Assembly: GCF_015767275.1 (NCBI RefSeq)
Contig: NZ_JADWMY010000002.1
Span: forward strand, 62,001-126,000
Source: Herbaspirillum sp. AP02
Lineage (GTDB): Bacteria; Pseudomonadota; Gammaproteobacteria; Burkholderiales; Burkholderiaceae_D
Direction of reading: 5' to 3'
DNA length: 64,000 nt
Positions 26,630 through 34,807 of the stretch are shown one piece after another; the stretch's first letter is position 1, and each line of letters begins with the position of its first letter. Position numbers and translations under genes: made by a program. The notes under the pieces are model-generated. The model did no database searches, had not been told where the DNA came from, and saw only the letters and a program-made list of their open reading frames with translations.

Positions 26630-27016
26630 ATGAATTCGCCGCAACCAGCAAGCCCCCAAGGCGCCATCACAAGCGCCATCAGCCTTCCGGCCCGTTTTGC
26701 CCATCTGATGCCGTTCAGCCATTGGAGTCTGGCCACCGAGACCGAGCGCACCCGCATGCGCAATACCAGCGCGTTCGCCGACATCGTGGCCTTCAAGGAC
26801 GCCATGCTGGCCGATGTCGATGCCATCGTCGCCTACCTCAACGGCTTCGAACTGGATGCCATGGCGCCGCCGGAAGCAGCGCTGATGTACATGCTGCTGT
26901 CCCTGGCCGAGGTGGCGCCGGCGGTGGAGGCCTACCAGCAGCCGGGCGTGATCGATGGCTATGAGTTCTCGCGCTTCGTGGCCGATGAGAAGTTCGTCAT
27001 GCGCCCGCCGATCTGA
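26630..27016 (+). CDS. Hypothetical protein in catabolic operon, 128 residues
   Basis: Not recognised. Starts at the ATG at 26630 with GAGGAG ten bases upstream. The protein is predicted helical and soluble: SLPARFAHLMPFSHWSLATE, then a stretch FADIVAFKDAMLADVDAIV and a leucine/alanine-rich segment ALMYMLLSLAEVAPAVE. It has no Cys cluster and no signal peptide. It lies 13 bases after the oxygenase alpha subunit and is likely translated with it, which suggests an accessory or small subunit of the oxygenase (inference). Confidence 0.8.
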   Translation: MNSPQPASPQGAITSAISLPARFAHLMPFSHWSLATETERTRMRNTSAFADIVAFKDAMLADVDAIVAYLNGFELDAMAPPEAALMYMLLSLAEVAPAVEAYQQPGVIDGYEFSRFVADEKFVMRPPI

Positions 27017-27046
27017 GCCGACGCTGTCATCAACCAAGGAGCTTTC

Positions 27047-27460
27047 ATGCCCAAATGCAGAGTGTTCGCCATCGACGATAACCTCAAGGAGATCGTGGCC
27101 GATGGCTTGTATGGCAAGCACATGTTCGGCGCGTCCGTCAGCGTGGCGGTGGTCAAGTTCGTCGCCGCGCAGGGGCATGACCTGCCTGCCAAGTCGCATA
27201 GCCACGGCGAGGAAGCGTCCTTGCAGCTGCTGGGTGGCTGCTCCGTTTTCGAAAGCAGTGACAGCGAAGAGACCGACCTCGAATCGGTGATGGATAGCGG
27301 TGATGCGCTCATCATTCCGGCCGGGGTTTTGCATTACGGCAGCAACCGCTTCGGTGCCGAGGGCGTGTCGCTGCGCCTGAACGTGGTGACCCCGGCGCGC
27401 AAGGAGTATGGCCCGGAGGATTCGACGCCGTATTACCCCCTCAAGAACAGGAGTCGCTGA
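27047..27460 (+). CDS. Cupin protein with full metal site
   Basis: A 137-residue single-domain cupin. Both cupin motifs are complete: His51 and His53 in SHSHGEEASLQLLGG and GDALIIPAGVLHYGSN with His96, so a mononuclear metal can be bound. Small cupins in aromatic or heterocycle pathways act as dioxygenases, isomerases or regulators; the sequence does not tell which. AAGGAG precedes the ATG. The next gene, starting at 27462 with one base between stop and start, encodes a second cupin. Confidence 0.85.
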   Translation: MPKCRVFAIDDNLKEIVADGLYGKHMFGASVSVAVVKFVAAQGHDLPAKSHSHGEEASLQLLGGCSVFESSDSEETDLESVMDSGDALIIPAGVLHYGSNRFGAEGVSLRLNVVTPARKEYGPEDSTPYYPLKNRSR

Positions 27461-27461
27461 G

Positions 27462-27830
27462 ATGTCCAGCCTGTCGAACCCGACCGATCCGCATTGCCAG
27501 CCGCTGCAAACCGACTGGCAGAATCCGCAGGCAGCGCCCGGCATGCATGCCATCGAGGGCCAGCACCTGAACATCGGCATCGGCGTCTTCCGTCGTGGCC
27601 AGCACAGCGAGGTGCCGCCGCAACCGCAAGGCGAGGAAGTGGCGACCGTACTGGAGGGGATGTTCCTGGTCGAAGCCGCTGGCGAGCGCTACGAGCTGTC
27701 GCCCGGCGAGGGCATCATCATTCCGCCCAATGAGCCACGGCGCTGGACCTGTCAGAGTGAGCGGGGCGCGCTCTATCGCGTCATCACCCGCCTGGACAAG
27801 CTGCCGCCGGTCGAGGAGTCGGTGTCATGA
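27462..27830 (+). CDS. Cupin protein lacking metal ligands
   Basis: A 122-residue cupin paired with the preceding one. The fold motifs align, but the HxH of motif 1 is Gln-Pro-Gln (residues 54-56, VPPQPQGEEVATVLEG) and the motif 2 His is Arg93 (IIIPPNEPRRW). All metal ligands are thus lost while the glycines and prolines of the barrel remain, pointing to a binding or structural role, perhaps as a heteromer with the intact cupin. Its stop codon overlaps the start of the ferredoxin reductase gene (ATGA). Confidence 0.8.
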   Translation: MSSLSNPTDPHCQPLQTDWQNPQAAPGMHAIEGQHLNIGIGVFRRGQHSEVPPQPQGEEVATVLEGMFLVEAAGERYELSPGEGIIIPPNEPRRWTCQSERGALYRVITRLDKLPPVEESVS

Positions 27831-29092
27831 ACCACCGTCAGCCGCAAGCGCAGGGCGCGCCGCAGGATCAGCGCGTGTTGATCGTCGGTGCCGGGCATGC
27901 CGGTGGGCGCGTGGCGCAAGCCTTGCGCTCGGATGGTTTCGGTGGCCGTATCCTGCTGCTGGGTGCGGAGCCGCACACCCCCTATGAACGGCCGGCCCTG
28001 TCCAAGGAACTGCTGCTGGGCAGCAAGACCGTGGACGAACTGATGCTGGGGCCACGCAGCTTCTGGGAGGACCCCGCCATGGTCGAACATCGCCAGGGCG
28101 TGGTCGCCCGTATCGACGACTTGCGCCAGGCCCATCTGGAGAGCGGCGAGGTCATCCCCTTCGACATTCTGGTCGTGGCATCCGGTGGTCAGGCTCGTGG
28201 TCTGACGATCCCCGGTGCGGATCTGCCCGAGGTCAGGGTCCTGCGCACCATCGAAGACTGCCTTGCGTTGCGCCCGGCCATGGCCCAGCAGCGTCGCCTG
28301 CTGGTGATCGGCGGTGGCGTGATCGGCATGGAGGCGGCGTCCTCGGCGGCCGCCCTGGGCATGGAAGTGACCGTGGTCGAAGGCGGGGCCCGGGTGATGG
28401 CGCGGTGCCTGCCGCCGGAAGGATCGCAGTGGCTGCAGGCGCTGCACGAACAGCGCGGCATCAAGGTGCTGACCGGCATGAGCGTGTCGGGCATCGCGAA
28501 GACGGCCGAAGGATTGCGCATCGACGCGCAGTGCGCCGGACAGGAAATGGCGCTGGCGGCCGACCTGGTGCTGGTGGCGGTGGGTATTTCGCTCAATACG
28601 GCCTTCCTGGAGGGCAGCCCGGTGCGCCTCGATAACGGCGTGCCGACCGATGCCTGGTGCCGCAATCCGGATGCGCCGTGGTGCTATGCCGTGGGCGACG
28701 TGGCCAACAGCTTCAGCCCCTTGTACGGGCGGGCATTGCGCCAGGAGACCTGGCGCAATGCCGAAAATCAGGCGCGTGCGGTATCGGCCGCCATCGTCGG
28801 CCGACCGGAGCCGTATATCGAAGTGCCGTGGATGTGGACCGATCAGCTTGATCGCAATATCCAGGTGGTCGGCATCTATACGCCGGGCGACCTGGTGATA
28901 TCGCGCATTCCGCCAGGGGAGAGGGCCGGCGTGCTGCTCTGGCTGCATGAGGGCAGGGTGGCCGGCGGCATGCTGGTCGACAGTGGGCGGGAGCGCCGCC
29001 AGCTTGAAGAACTGGTACGACGCGGCTCCACCATCGATGCAGCGGTGCTGCGCGATCCTGCCATTTCGCTCAAGGAACTGGTGCGCTCATGA
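27827..29092 (+). CDS. FAD-dependent ferredoxin reductase (oxygenase electron-transfer type)
   Basis: A 421-residue NAD(P)H-dependent flavoprotein of the BphA4/putidaredoxin-reductase type. FAD motif VLIVGAGHAGGRVAQAL at residues 14-30, NAD motif LLVIGGGVIGMEAASSAAAL near 160, FAD motif YAVGDVANS near 285, and a C-terminal dimerisation domain. It would pass electrons to the Rieske ferredoxin at 31462 and then to the oxygenase. Translationally coupled to both neighbours (four-base overlaps at each end). Confidence 0.92.
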   Translation: MNHRQPQAQGAPQDQRVLIVGAGHAGGRVAQALRSDGFGGRILLLGAEPHTPYERPALSKELLLGSKTVDELMLGPRSFWEDPAMVEHRQGVVARIDDLRQAHLESGEVIPFDILVVASGGQARGLTIPGADLPEVRVLRTIEDCLALRPAMAQQRRLLVIGGGVIGMEAASSAAALGMEVTVVEGGARVMARCLPPEGSQWLQALHEQRGIKVLTGMSVSGIAKTAEGLRIDAQCAGQEMALAADLVLVAVGISLNTAFLEGSPVRLDNGVPTDAWCRNPDAPWCYAVGDVANSFSPLYGRALRQETWRNAENQARAVSAAIVGRPEPYIEVPWMWTDQLDRNIQVVGIYTPGDLVISRIPPGERAGVLLWLHEGRVAGGMLVDSGRERRQLEELVRRGSTIDAAVLRDPAISLKELVRS

Positions 29093-29643
29093 GCAACCTG
29101 GAACAACGCGTGGCCGCACTGGAAGCAGCCGAAGCGATCCGTCAGCTCAAGGCGCGCTATGCCAGCCTGGCCGATCAGAAATATACGATGAACTACCAGC
29201 GGCAGCCGCCGCTGCGCATGGAAAAGATCGCGCTTGCCCAGGCCGCCTGCTTTACCGAGGACGCCATCTGGGAAGGCGGCGCCGAGTTCGGTGCCAGCCT
29301 GGTCGGGCGCGATGCGCTGGCGCAGTGGTTCATGCGCTCGCCCTGGTGCTATGCGCTGCATTACTACGGCAGTCCGGAGATCAGCGTCGAAGGCGACGTC
29401 GCCTCGGCACGCTGGCGACTGTGGCAGATCGCACTGCGTGAGCAGACCAAGAAGGCGGTGCTGCTGGGCGCGCTGACCTACGAAGAATATGCCCGCGACC
29501 AGCAGGGACAGTGGCTCTGTTCACGCATGCGCTTCGAGCAGACCCAGATGCTGCCCATCGATGCAGGAGCCTTCCCGCTGGTGACGTCCTTCGAGCAGAT
29601 TACCGATGCCGCCGTGCGTGCATCCTCTTCCACCCACCTCTAG
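29089..29643 (+). CDS. SnoaL-like (NTF2-fold) protein
   Basis: A 184-residue protein of the SnoaL/NTF2-like fold: N-terminal helix LEQRVAALEAAEAIRQLKARYASL, then a conical barrel with WEGGAEFGASLVGRDALAQW and HYYGSPEISVEGDVASARW. Proteins of this fold serve as hydroxylase beta subunits, dehydratases or isomerases. In this operon it may replace the missing beta subunit of the oxygenase or act on the oxygenated product. It overlaps the reductase stop by four bases. Fold is probable, role open. Confidence 0.8.
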   Translation: MSNLEQRVAALEAAEAIRQLKARYASLADQKYTMNYQRQPPLRMEKIALAQAACFTEDAIWEGGAEFGASLVGRDALAQWFMRSPWCYALHYYGSPEISVEGDVASARWRLWQIALREQTKKAVLLGALTYEEYARDQQGQWLCSRMRFEQTQMLPIDAGAFPLVTSFEQITDAAVRASSSTHL

Positions 29644-29648
29644 AGATC

Positions 29649-30533
29649 ATGACCAACAGCGTCCCTATCCCGCTGCAGCCAGCGCCGAGTACAGCGGCCT
29701 CGTCCTGCGGCGGCCACTGCGCAGATTTCACCATCGCCGAGAACCTGTGCCAGGTACTGAGCAATGCGTGGGTCAACGCCGAGTACAAGCACCTGGTCCT
29801 GAAGGCGCCGCCGATTGCGCTGGCGGTGCTGCCGGGTCAGTTCTTCCACCTCAACTGCCCGCCCTCCGGCAACGACGTACCTTACCTGCGCCGACCGATG
29901 AGCCTGTACCGGGTTTCGCCGCAGGACTGCACCATCGAATTCCTCTACAAGGTACAGGGCGCCGGTACCCGTGGCCTGGCCACCCTGGAGCCGGGTGCCA
30001 CGCTGGACGCCTTCGGGCCGGTCGGCCAGGGCTTTACTCTGCCGCCGCAGGCCCGCCATGTGCTGGTGCTGGCGCGTGGCGTGGGCCTGGCCACCATGGC
30101 CCCGCTGGCCCAGCACGCGGTGCAGCGCGGGGCAAGGGTGACGGCCATCCTCTCGGCGCGTTCGCCGGCCCTGGTGATGTCGGAGCAATACCTGCGCTCG
30201 GTGGGGGCAGATGTCATCGTGGTGCATGACCAGGATGGCAGCAGCGACATCGCCCACATCGAAAAGCTGGTACGTGAACGGCATGCGCAGCTGCCCTTCG
30301 ACCTGCTGACCACCTGCGGTTCCAACCGCTTCCTGCTGGCGTTGCAGCGACTGGGCCAGGAGCTGGACGTGCCGGCCCAGGTGGCGCTGGAGCAATTGAT
30401 GGGGTGTGCGCTGGGTATGTGCTTTGCCTGCGTGCGGCCGTTCCGCAAGAGTCCCGGTTCGGAAACGATGAGTTACAGACGCGTGTGCTGGGATGGCCCG
30501 GTGTTCGACGCGCAGGAGACAGTGACATGGTAG
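29649..30533 (+). CDS. PyrK-like flavoprotein with [2Fe-2S] cluster
   Basis: A 294-residue protein like the electron-transfer subunit of type 1B dihydroorotate dehydrogenase. A FAD-binding barrel with YLRRPMSLYRV and a NAD-binding lobe with VLVLARGVGLATMAPLA precede a C-terminal cluster motif with Cys253, Cys258, Cys261 and Cys280 (C-x4-C-x2-C-x18-C, ending VCWDGPVF). The GGGIG-type nucleotide motif is changed to ARGVGLA. It directly precedes and overlaps the PyrD-like gene. Placement inside a catabolic operon argues against pyrimidine biosynthesis; the pair more likely reduces or oxidises a ring intermediate. Confidence 0.87.
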   Translation: MTNSVPIPLQPAPSTAASSCGGHCADFTIAENLCQVLSNAWVNAEYKHLVLKAPPIALAVLPGQFFHLNCPPSGNDVPYLRRPMSLYRVSPQDCTIEFLYKVQGAGTRGLATLEPGATLDAFGPVGQGFTLPPQARHVLVLARGVGLATMAPLAQHAVQRGARVTAILSARSPALVMSEQYLRSVGADVIVVHDQDGSSDIAHIEKLVRERHAQLPFDLLTTCGSNRFLLALQRLGQELDVPAQVALEQLMGCALGMCFACVRPFRKSPGSETMSYRRVCWDGPVFDAQETVTW

Positions 30534-31465
30534 ACATGAGCGTATCCATCGGTAAGCTGACCTTGCAGAATCCGGTCATGCCAGGCTCCGGGACCTTTGC
30601 CGAGGGCATGGCCAAGGTGATTGATCTCAATCGTCTGGGTGCCATCGTCACCAAGACCATCACCAGCGACCTGCGCGAGGGCAACACTCCGCCACGCGTG
30701 GCCGAGCTGCGCAATTCCACCTTGTTCTCCATCGGTATTCCCAGCAAGGGGCCGGAGCACTATCTGGAAGAGCTGGTGCCGTTCTACCGGAATTACACGC
30801 CCCCTCTGGTGGCCAGCATTTCGGCCAATACCGTGGAAGAGTTCGGTGAGCTGGCCGCACGCCTGAGTGTGCCGGGCGTGGCCGCCATCGAGGCCAATAT
30901 CTCCTGTCCCAACCTGAAGAAGGATGGCCAGGCCTTCGGCATGGACCCGCAGGCCACCGAAGCGGTGATCAAGGCGATGAAGCGAAATACCGACCTGCAG
31001 GTCTGGGCCAAGCTCTCGCCCAATGTCGGCAGCATCGCCGTGATCGCCCGTGCCGCCGAGCAGGGCGGCGCAGACGCCCTGGTCAGTTCCAACGCCATCC
31101 TGGCCATGGCCATCGATATCGAAAGTCATCAACCCAAGGTCGCCAACCTGATGGGCGGGATCACCGGCAGCGCCACCAAGCCCATCCTGTTGCGCATGGC
31201 TTACCAGGCGGCGCAGGCGGTCAGCATTCCGGTCATCGGTTGTGGCGGCATCGCCACCGCCGAGGACGCCATTGAATACCTGCTGGCCGGTTGCACGGCA
31301 GTACAGGTGGGCACCGCCAATTTCATCAGCACCAGCGCCATGCCGCGCGTCATCGACGACCTCCAGGCCTATTGCCTACGTCGTGGCATTACCCGTATCC
31401 GCGACCTGGTCGGGGCGATGAAGGTGCATGAGGCCAAATTGCTGGAAGCGAGGGCCGGCCTGTGA
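30527..31465 (+). CDS. PyrD-like (class 1B) dehydrogenase, catabolic
   Basis: A 312-residue FMN-binding TIM barrel related to type 1B dihydroorotate dehydrogenase. Recognisable parts are NPVMPGSGTFAEG, TKTITSDLREGNTPPRV, NISCPNLKKDG with the active-site Cys position, and IPVIGCGGIATAEDAIEYLLAG for phosphate binding. The ATG at 30527, overlapping the PyrK-like gene, has AGGAG upstream. Together with the PyrK-like subunit it would form an NAD-linked complex similar to bacterial dihydropyrimidine dehydrogenases. The substrate loop differs from biosynthetic enzymes (NSTLFSIGIPSKG in place of the usual NSIGLQN), so another cyclic substrate is plausible. Confidence 0.87.
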   Translation: MVDMSVSIGKLTLQNPVMPGSGTFAEGMAKVIDLNRLGAIVTKTITSDLREGNTPPRVAELRNSTLFSIGIPSKGPEHYLEELVPFYRNYTPPLVASISANTVEEFGELAARLSVPGVAAIEANISCPNLKKDGQAFGMDPQATEAVIKAMKRNTDLQVWAKLSPNVGSIAVIARAAEQGGADALVSSNAILAMAIDIESHQPKVANLMGGITGSATKPILLRMAYQAAQAVSIPVIGCGGIATAEDAIEYLLAGCTAVQVGTANFISTSAMPRVIDDLQAYCLRRGITRIRDLVGAMKVHEAKLLEARAGL

Positions 31466-31842
31466 ATGGCATCCTGCCTATCGTGGCGGCAGACGCCCAG
31501 GCGTCCCCGTTGTTACCCGATGCCCAGGGCTGGCTGACACTGGGTCCGCTGGCCGAGGTGTTTGGTGATCGCGCCTGTCGCTCGCTGAAGCTGGGCGGTG
31601 CGCAGATCGGCCTGTTCCTGGTGGATGGCGAGGTCTATGCCATCGACGACATCTGCAGCCATGGCAATGCGCGCTTGTCGGAAGGCGAGATCGACGGCTT
31701 CGAGGTCGAATGCCCCCTGCATGCCGGGCTGTTCGACATCCGTTCCGGCAAGGCCTTGTCGGCGCCCTTGACACGTGATGTCCGCAGCCACGAGATCCGT
31801 CTCGAAGAGGGTGTGCTGCACCTGCGTCTGGTGGCTGCATGA
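31462..31842 (+). CDS. Rieske-type ferredoxin
   Basis: A 126-residue soluble [2Fe-2S] ferredoxin with the motif CSHGNARLSEGEIDGFEVEC followed by PLH (C-x-H-x16-C-x2-H), the electron carrier to Rieske oxygenases. It begins with GTG at 31462, overlapping the PyrD-like stop codon, which supports coupled translation. Its last bases overlap the asparaginase-like gene. Most likely it links the reductase at 27827 with the oxygenase at 25339. Confidence 0.9.
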   Translation: MNGILPIVAADAQASPLLPDAQGWLTLGPLAEVFGDRACRSLKLGGAQIGLFLVDGEVYAIDDICSHGNARLSEGEIDGFEVECPLHAGLFDIRSGKALSAPLTRDVRSHEIRLEEGVLHLRLVAA

Positions 31843-32873
31843 GCGGCCTGTCCCGCGCATCGGGTACGCCACGGGTCGCCGTCATCGGCACCGGTGGCAC
31901 CTTCGCCATGCATGCGCGGCATGCCTTCGACTGGGTCGAGTACAGCGAGAGCGGCGTGGTGCATCCCATCGACGATCTGGTGGAACAACTGGACCGGGTC
32001 GACCTGGATATCGAGATCCTGCCGCAGTCCTTCCGCATGATCGGCAGCACCGGCATCCTGCCGCAGGACTGGATGGAGCTGGCGCAGCTGATCAGGCGCA
32101 CGGTGCAGGACGACCCCGGCCTGACCGGCATCGTCGTCACCCATGGCACGGCGACGATGGAAGAGACTGCATGGTTTCTGCAGCTGGCCACCGATATCCG
32201 GCAACCGATCGTGCTCACTGGAGCACAGCGTCCGCTGAACACGTCGGGCAGCGATGCCATGGCCAATCTGCGCGCAGCACTGGCGGTGGCCGCTGCCCCA
32301 CAGGCCCAGGGGCAGGGCGTTCTGGTCGTGATGGATGGCATGGTTTTTGCGGCACGTGATGTCAGCAAGGCCGCCAGTTTCGAGCTGCAGGCCTTCGAGG
32401 CCACGCCCTATGGCCCGCTCGGTCGGGTGGACGCTGATGGCAGCGTGGTGCTGCGCCGCCGCGTGACTTCATCGATATCGCACAGCATGCTGCCGGCGCT
32501 CGACATGTCGTCGAGCCGGACTTTGCCACGTGTGGATATGGTGGTGTCCTATGCCGGTGCTGACGGTGCGGCCATCGATGGCGTGCTGGCAGCAGGTGCC
32601 CGAGGAATCATCAGCATCGGACTGGCGCCCGGCCGCCCGGCCAACGGCGAACGCGCCGCCCTGCAGCGCGCAGTGGCGCAGGGTGTGGTGGTGGTGCAGG
32701 CCGCACGCGCTGCGCGTGGTGTGGTGCCGCCGCAGGCCTTCCTGCAACGTGACGGGGTGCTGGCGGGAGGCGATCTGGCCGCCCCCAAACTGCGCATCCT
32801 GCTCATGCTGATTCTGGCGCAGTCGCCATTGCCGGATGCGGCCGCGATACAGGCGCTGCTGCTGGCGCATTGA
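31839..32873 (+). CDS. Asparaginase-like amidohydrolase with altered active site
   Basis: A 344-residue protein of the bacterial asparaginase/Glu-tRNA amidotransferase D fold. The nucleophile motif TGGTFAM (Thr21) and the downstream Lys in DVSKAAS are kept. The second motif reads VVTHGTATMEET, so the substrate-binding Asp next to Thr104 in the family motif HGTDT is Ala105. That residue grips the amino-acid alpha-amino group in asparaginases, so the enzyme should favour a different amide, lacking that group, or be inactive. No signal peptide: cytoplasmic. In this operon it may release ammonia from a ring-opened half-amide (inference). Confidence 0.85.
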   Translation: MSGLSRASGTPRVAVIGTGGTFAMHARHAFDWVEYSESGVVHPIDDLVEQLDRVDLDIEILPQSFRMIGSTGILPQDWMELAQLIRRTVQDDPGLTGIVVTHGTATMEETAWFLQLATDIRQPIVLTGAQRPLNTSGSDAMANLRAALAVAAAPQAQGQGVLVVMDGMVFAARDVSKAASFELQAFEATPYGPLGRVDADGSVVLRRRVTSSISHSMLPALDMSSSRTLPRVDMVVSYAGADGAAIDGVLAAGARGIISIGLAPGRPANGERAALQRAVAQGVVVVQAARAARGVVPPQAFLQRDGVLAGGDLAAPKLRILLMLILAQSPLPDAAAIQALLLAH

Positions 32874-32965
32874 AGGCCGCCAGCAGTCAGTAGCACGCAG
32901 CGCAGCGCCCACGGAGCGGGCGGACTATACGAATGACAGGCAATTGAAAGAGGAGCGAATCAAGC

Positions 32966-33514
32966 ATGGAAATGATCAGCGAACGTCTGGTACCCGCCTC
33001 CCGACAGGCGGTATGGGAAGCCCTCAACGATCCGGCCAGCCTGCGCGATTGCATCGCCGGCTGCGATCGGCTGGAGCAGGTCGGCGAGCATGAGTACGAA
33101 GTGGGCATGTCGATCAAGATCGGCCCGGTGTCGGCCAAGTTCAAGGGACGCATGAGCCTGATCGACATCGTGGCGCCGCAGTCCTATGCAATTACCTTCG
33201 AAGGCCAGGGCGGCATGGCCGGCTTTGCCAAGGGCAGTGCCGCAGTGCGGCTGGTAGCACCCGAAGAAGGCGAGGGCACGCTGCTGCAATACGAGGTACA
33301 GGCCCAGGTCGGCGGCAAGCTGGCGCAGCTCGGGGCACGCCTCATCGACAGTTCGGCCCGCAAGATGGCCGATGACTTCTTTGCACGCTTCGTCAAGCTG
33401 TTCGAACCGGAGGCCGCCGCCGCGCCCGCGGCTGAAGGCCAGGGCGATCAGCCGGCGCAGGAGCAGCCGCGTCAGGGCGCCCTGCGCAGCATGTGGTCAC
33501 GCGTCGCGCGCTAG
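32966..33514 (+). CDS. CoxG/SRPBCC family protein
   Basis: A 182-residue START/SRPBCC-fold protein like CoxG (CO dehydrogenase subunit G). Signature stretches are ASRQAVWEALNDPASLRDCI, PGC-like IAGCDRLEQVGEHEYE, KIGPVSAKFKGRMSL, and GLSSA-like GGKLAQLGARLIDSSARKMA. CoxG proteins assist molybdenum hydroxylases, sometimes anchoring them to the membrane, and the partner subunits are encoded at 38266-42066. GAGGAG precedes the ATG. The C-terminal 30 residues are Ala/Gln/Pro-rich and end basic. It follows the asparaginase-like gene by 92 bases. Confidence 0.87.
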   Translation: MEMISERLVPASRQAVWEALNDPASLRDCIAGCDRLEQVGEHEYEVGMSIKIGPVSAKFKGRMSLIDIVAPQSYAITFEGQGGMAGFAKGSAAVRLVAPEEGEGTLLQYEVQAQVGGKLAQLGARLIDSSARKMADDFFARFVKLFEPEAAAAPAAEGQGDQPAQEQPRQGALRSMWSRVAR

Positions 33515-33602
33515 TGGCGCAGGACGGTCGATCACAGTCAAGTTTTCCCGCACGCAGCAAGCAGCATTCGTAGTTCAACCTTAGCCACGAACAGGAATGA
33601 AA

Positions 33603-34796
33603 ATGAAAAGATCTGCGGTAGTGAAGTCGATGGTGAGTGCCCTGGGGGCGTTGGCGGGGCTGGCCGTGCTGGCGTTTCCGCAGCAGGCCATGGCCGATAT
33701 CAAGATTGGCCTGTCCGGTCCGTTCTCCGGACCCATGGCCGCCGACGGCCAGGAATATATCGACGGCTTCGGCCTGGCCTTGGAGCAGCTTGGCAACCAG
33801 CTTGGCGGACAGAAGGTGCAGGTGCTGCAGGGTGATGACCAGATGAAGCCGGATGTGGGCTCGCAGGTCATGCGCAAGTTCATCGAGCTGGACAAGGTCG
33901 ATGCCATCGTCGGCCTGGGCTACTCCAACATCATCATGGCCAATCTGCGACGACTCAAGGAATCCGGTGTGGTTTCCATCGCCGTGGCCGGCGGCCCCTC
34001 GCCGATGGCCGGTGCGGAGTGTGGCGCCAATGTGTTTTCCATCGCCTACCCCAATGACGGTTCGGGCGAAGCCATCGGCAAGCTGGTACAGGACAAGGGC
34101 TACAAGAATGTCTATCTGATGGCCCCCAACTACCAGGCCGGCAAGGACATGCTGGCCGGTTTCAAGCGCTGGTACAAGGGAGGCGTGGCCGCCGAGGTCT
34201 ATACGCAGATCAACCAGACTGACTATTCGGCCGAGATCACCCAGCTGCAGCTGAGCAAGATGGATGCGGTCTTCATGTTCTACCCCGGCAGCATGGGCGT
34301 GAACTTTACCAAGCAGCTCAAGCAGGCCGGGGTGATCGGCAAGGTACCGGTGTATTCCACCTTCACCGTCGATGGTACCAATCTGCCAGCCCTGCGCGAG
34401 GCCGCCGTGGGCGTGATCAGCGGCAATACCTGGAATCCGGCGCTGGAGAATCCGGAAAACCAGAAGTTCGTCAAAGCCTTCGAATCCCGCTACAAGCGCG
34501 TTCCGAGTACCTATGCCGCCAATGCCTATGACGCGGCCTTCCTGCTCGATACGGCAGTGCGCAAGCTCAAGGGCGACACCTCCAACAAGGTGGCCTTCGC
34601 CGCTGCCGTCAAGGCGGCCGGTGCGGAGTTCAAATCGGTACGCGGTCCCTTCCGCTTCAACACCAATAACATGCCGATCCAGAACTACTATGCCTTCGAG
34701 ATCGTCAAGGAAGGTGATCAGATCAAGGGCAAGCTGGTCGCCACCCCGCTGGTAGACCACAAGGACGCCTACGTGGCAGCCTGTCCCCTGAAGTGA
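33603..34796 (+). CDS. Periplasmic binding protein of liv-type ABC importer (cluster copy)
   Basis: A 397-residue Peripla_BP_6 protein with a Sec signal peptide (basic start, hydrophobic core, cleavage near QQAMA-D). The mature start DIKIGLSGPFSGPMAADGQE is typical of the branched-chain amino acid type family, whose members also bind aromatic acids, amides and other compounds. The ATG at 33603 keeps a six-base spacing from AGGA; an ATG at 33597 directly abuts it. First gene of a five-gene transporter inside the catabolic run, so the ligand is probably the cluster's substrate. Confidence 0.92.
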   Translation: MKRSAVVKSMVSALGALAGLAVLAFPQQAMADIKIGLSGPFSGPMAADGQEYIDGFGLALEQLGNQLGGQKVQVLQGDDQMKPDVGSQVMRKFIELDKVDAIVGLGYSNIIMANLRRLKESGVVSIAVAGGPSPMAGAECGANVFSIAYPNDGSGEAIGKLVQDKGYKNVYLMAPNYQAGKDMLAGFKRWYKGGVAAEVYTQINQTDYSAEITQLQLSKMDAVFMFYPGSMGVNFTKQLKQAGVIGKVPVYSTFTVDGTNLPALREAAVGVISGNTWNPALENPENQKFVKAFESRYKRVPSTYAANAYDAAFLLDTAVRKLKGDTSNKVAFAAAVKAAGAEFKSVRGPFRFNTNNMPIQNYYAFEIVKEGDQIKGKLVATPLVDHKDAYVAACPLK

Positions 34797-34807
34797 GCGA
34801 GGCCATC

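Noticed and set aside
25357-26826. A 489-codon minus-strand frame
   Set aside because: Antisense to the Rieske oxygenase and its neighbour; composition of a shadow frame.
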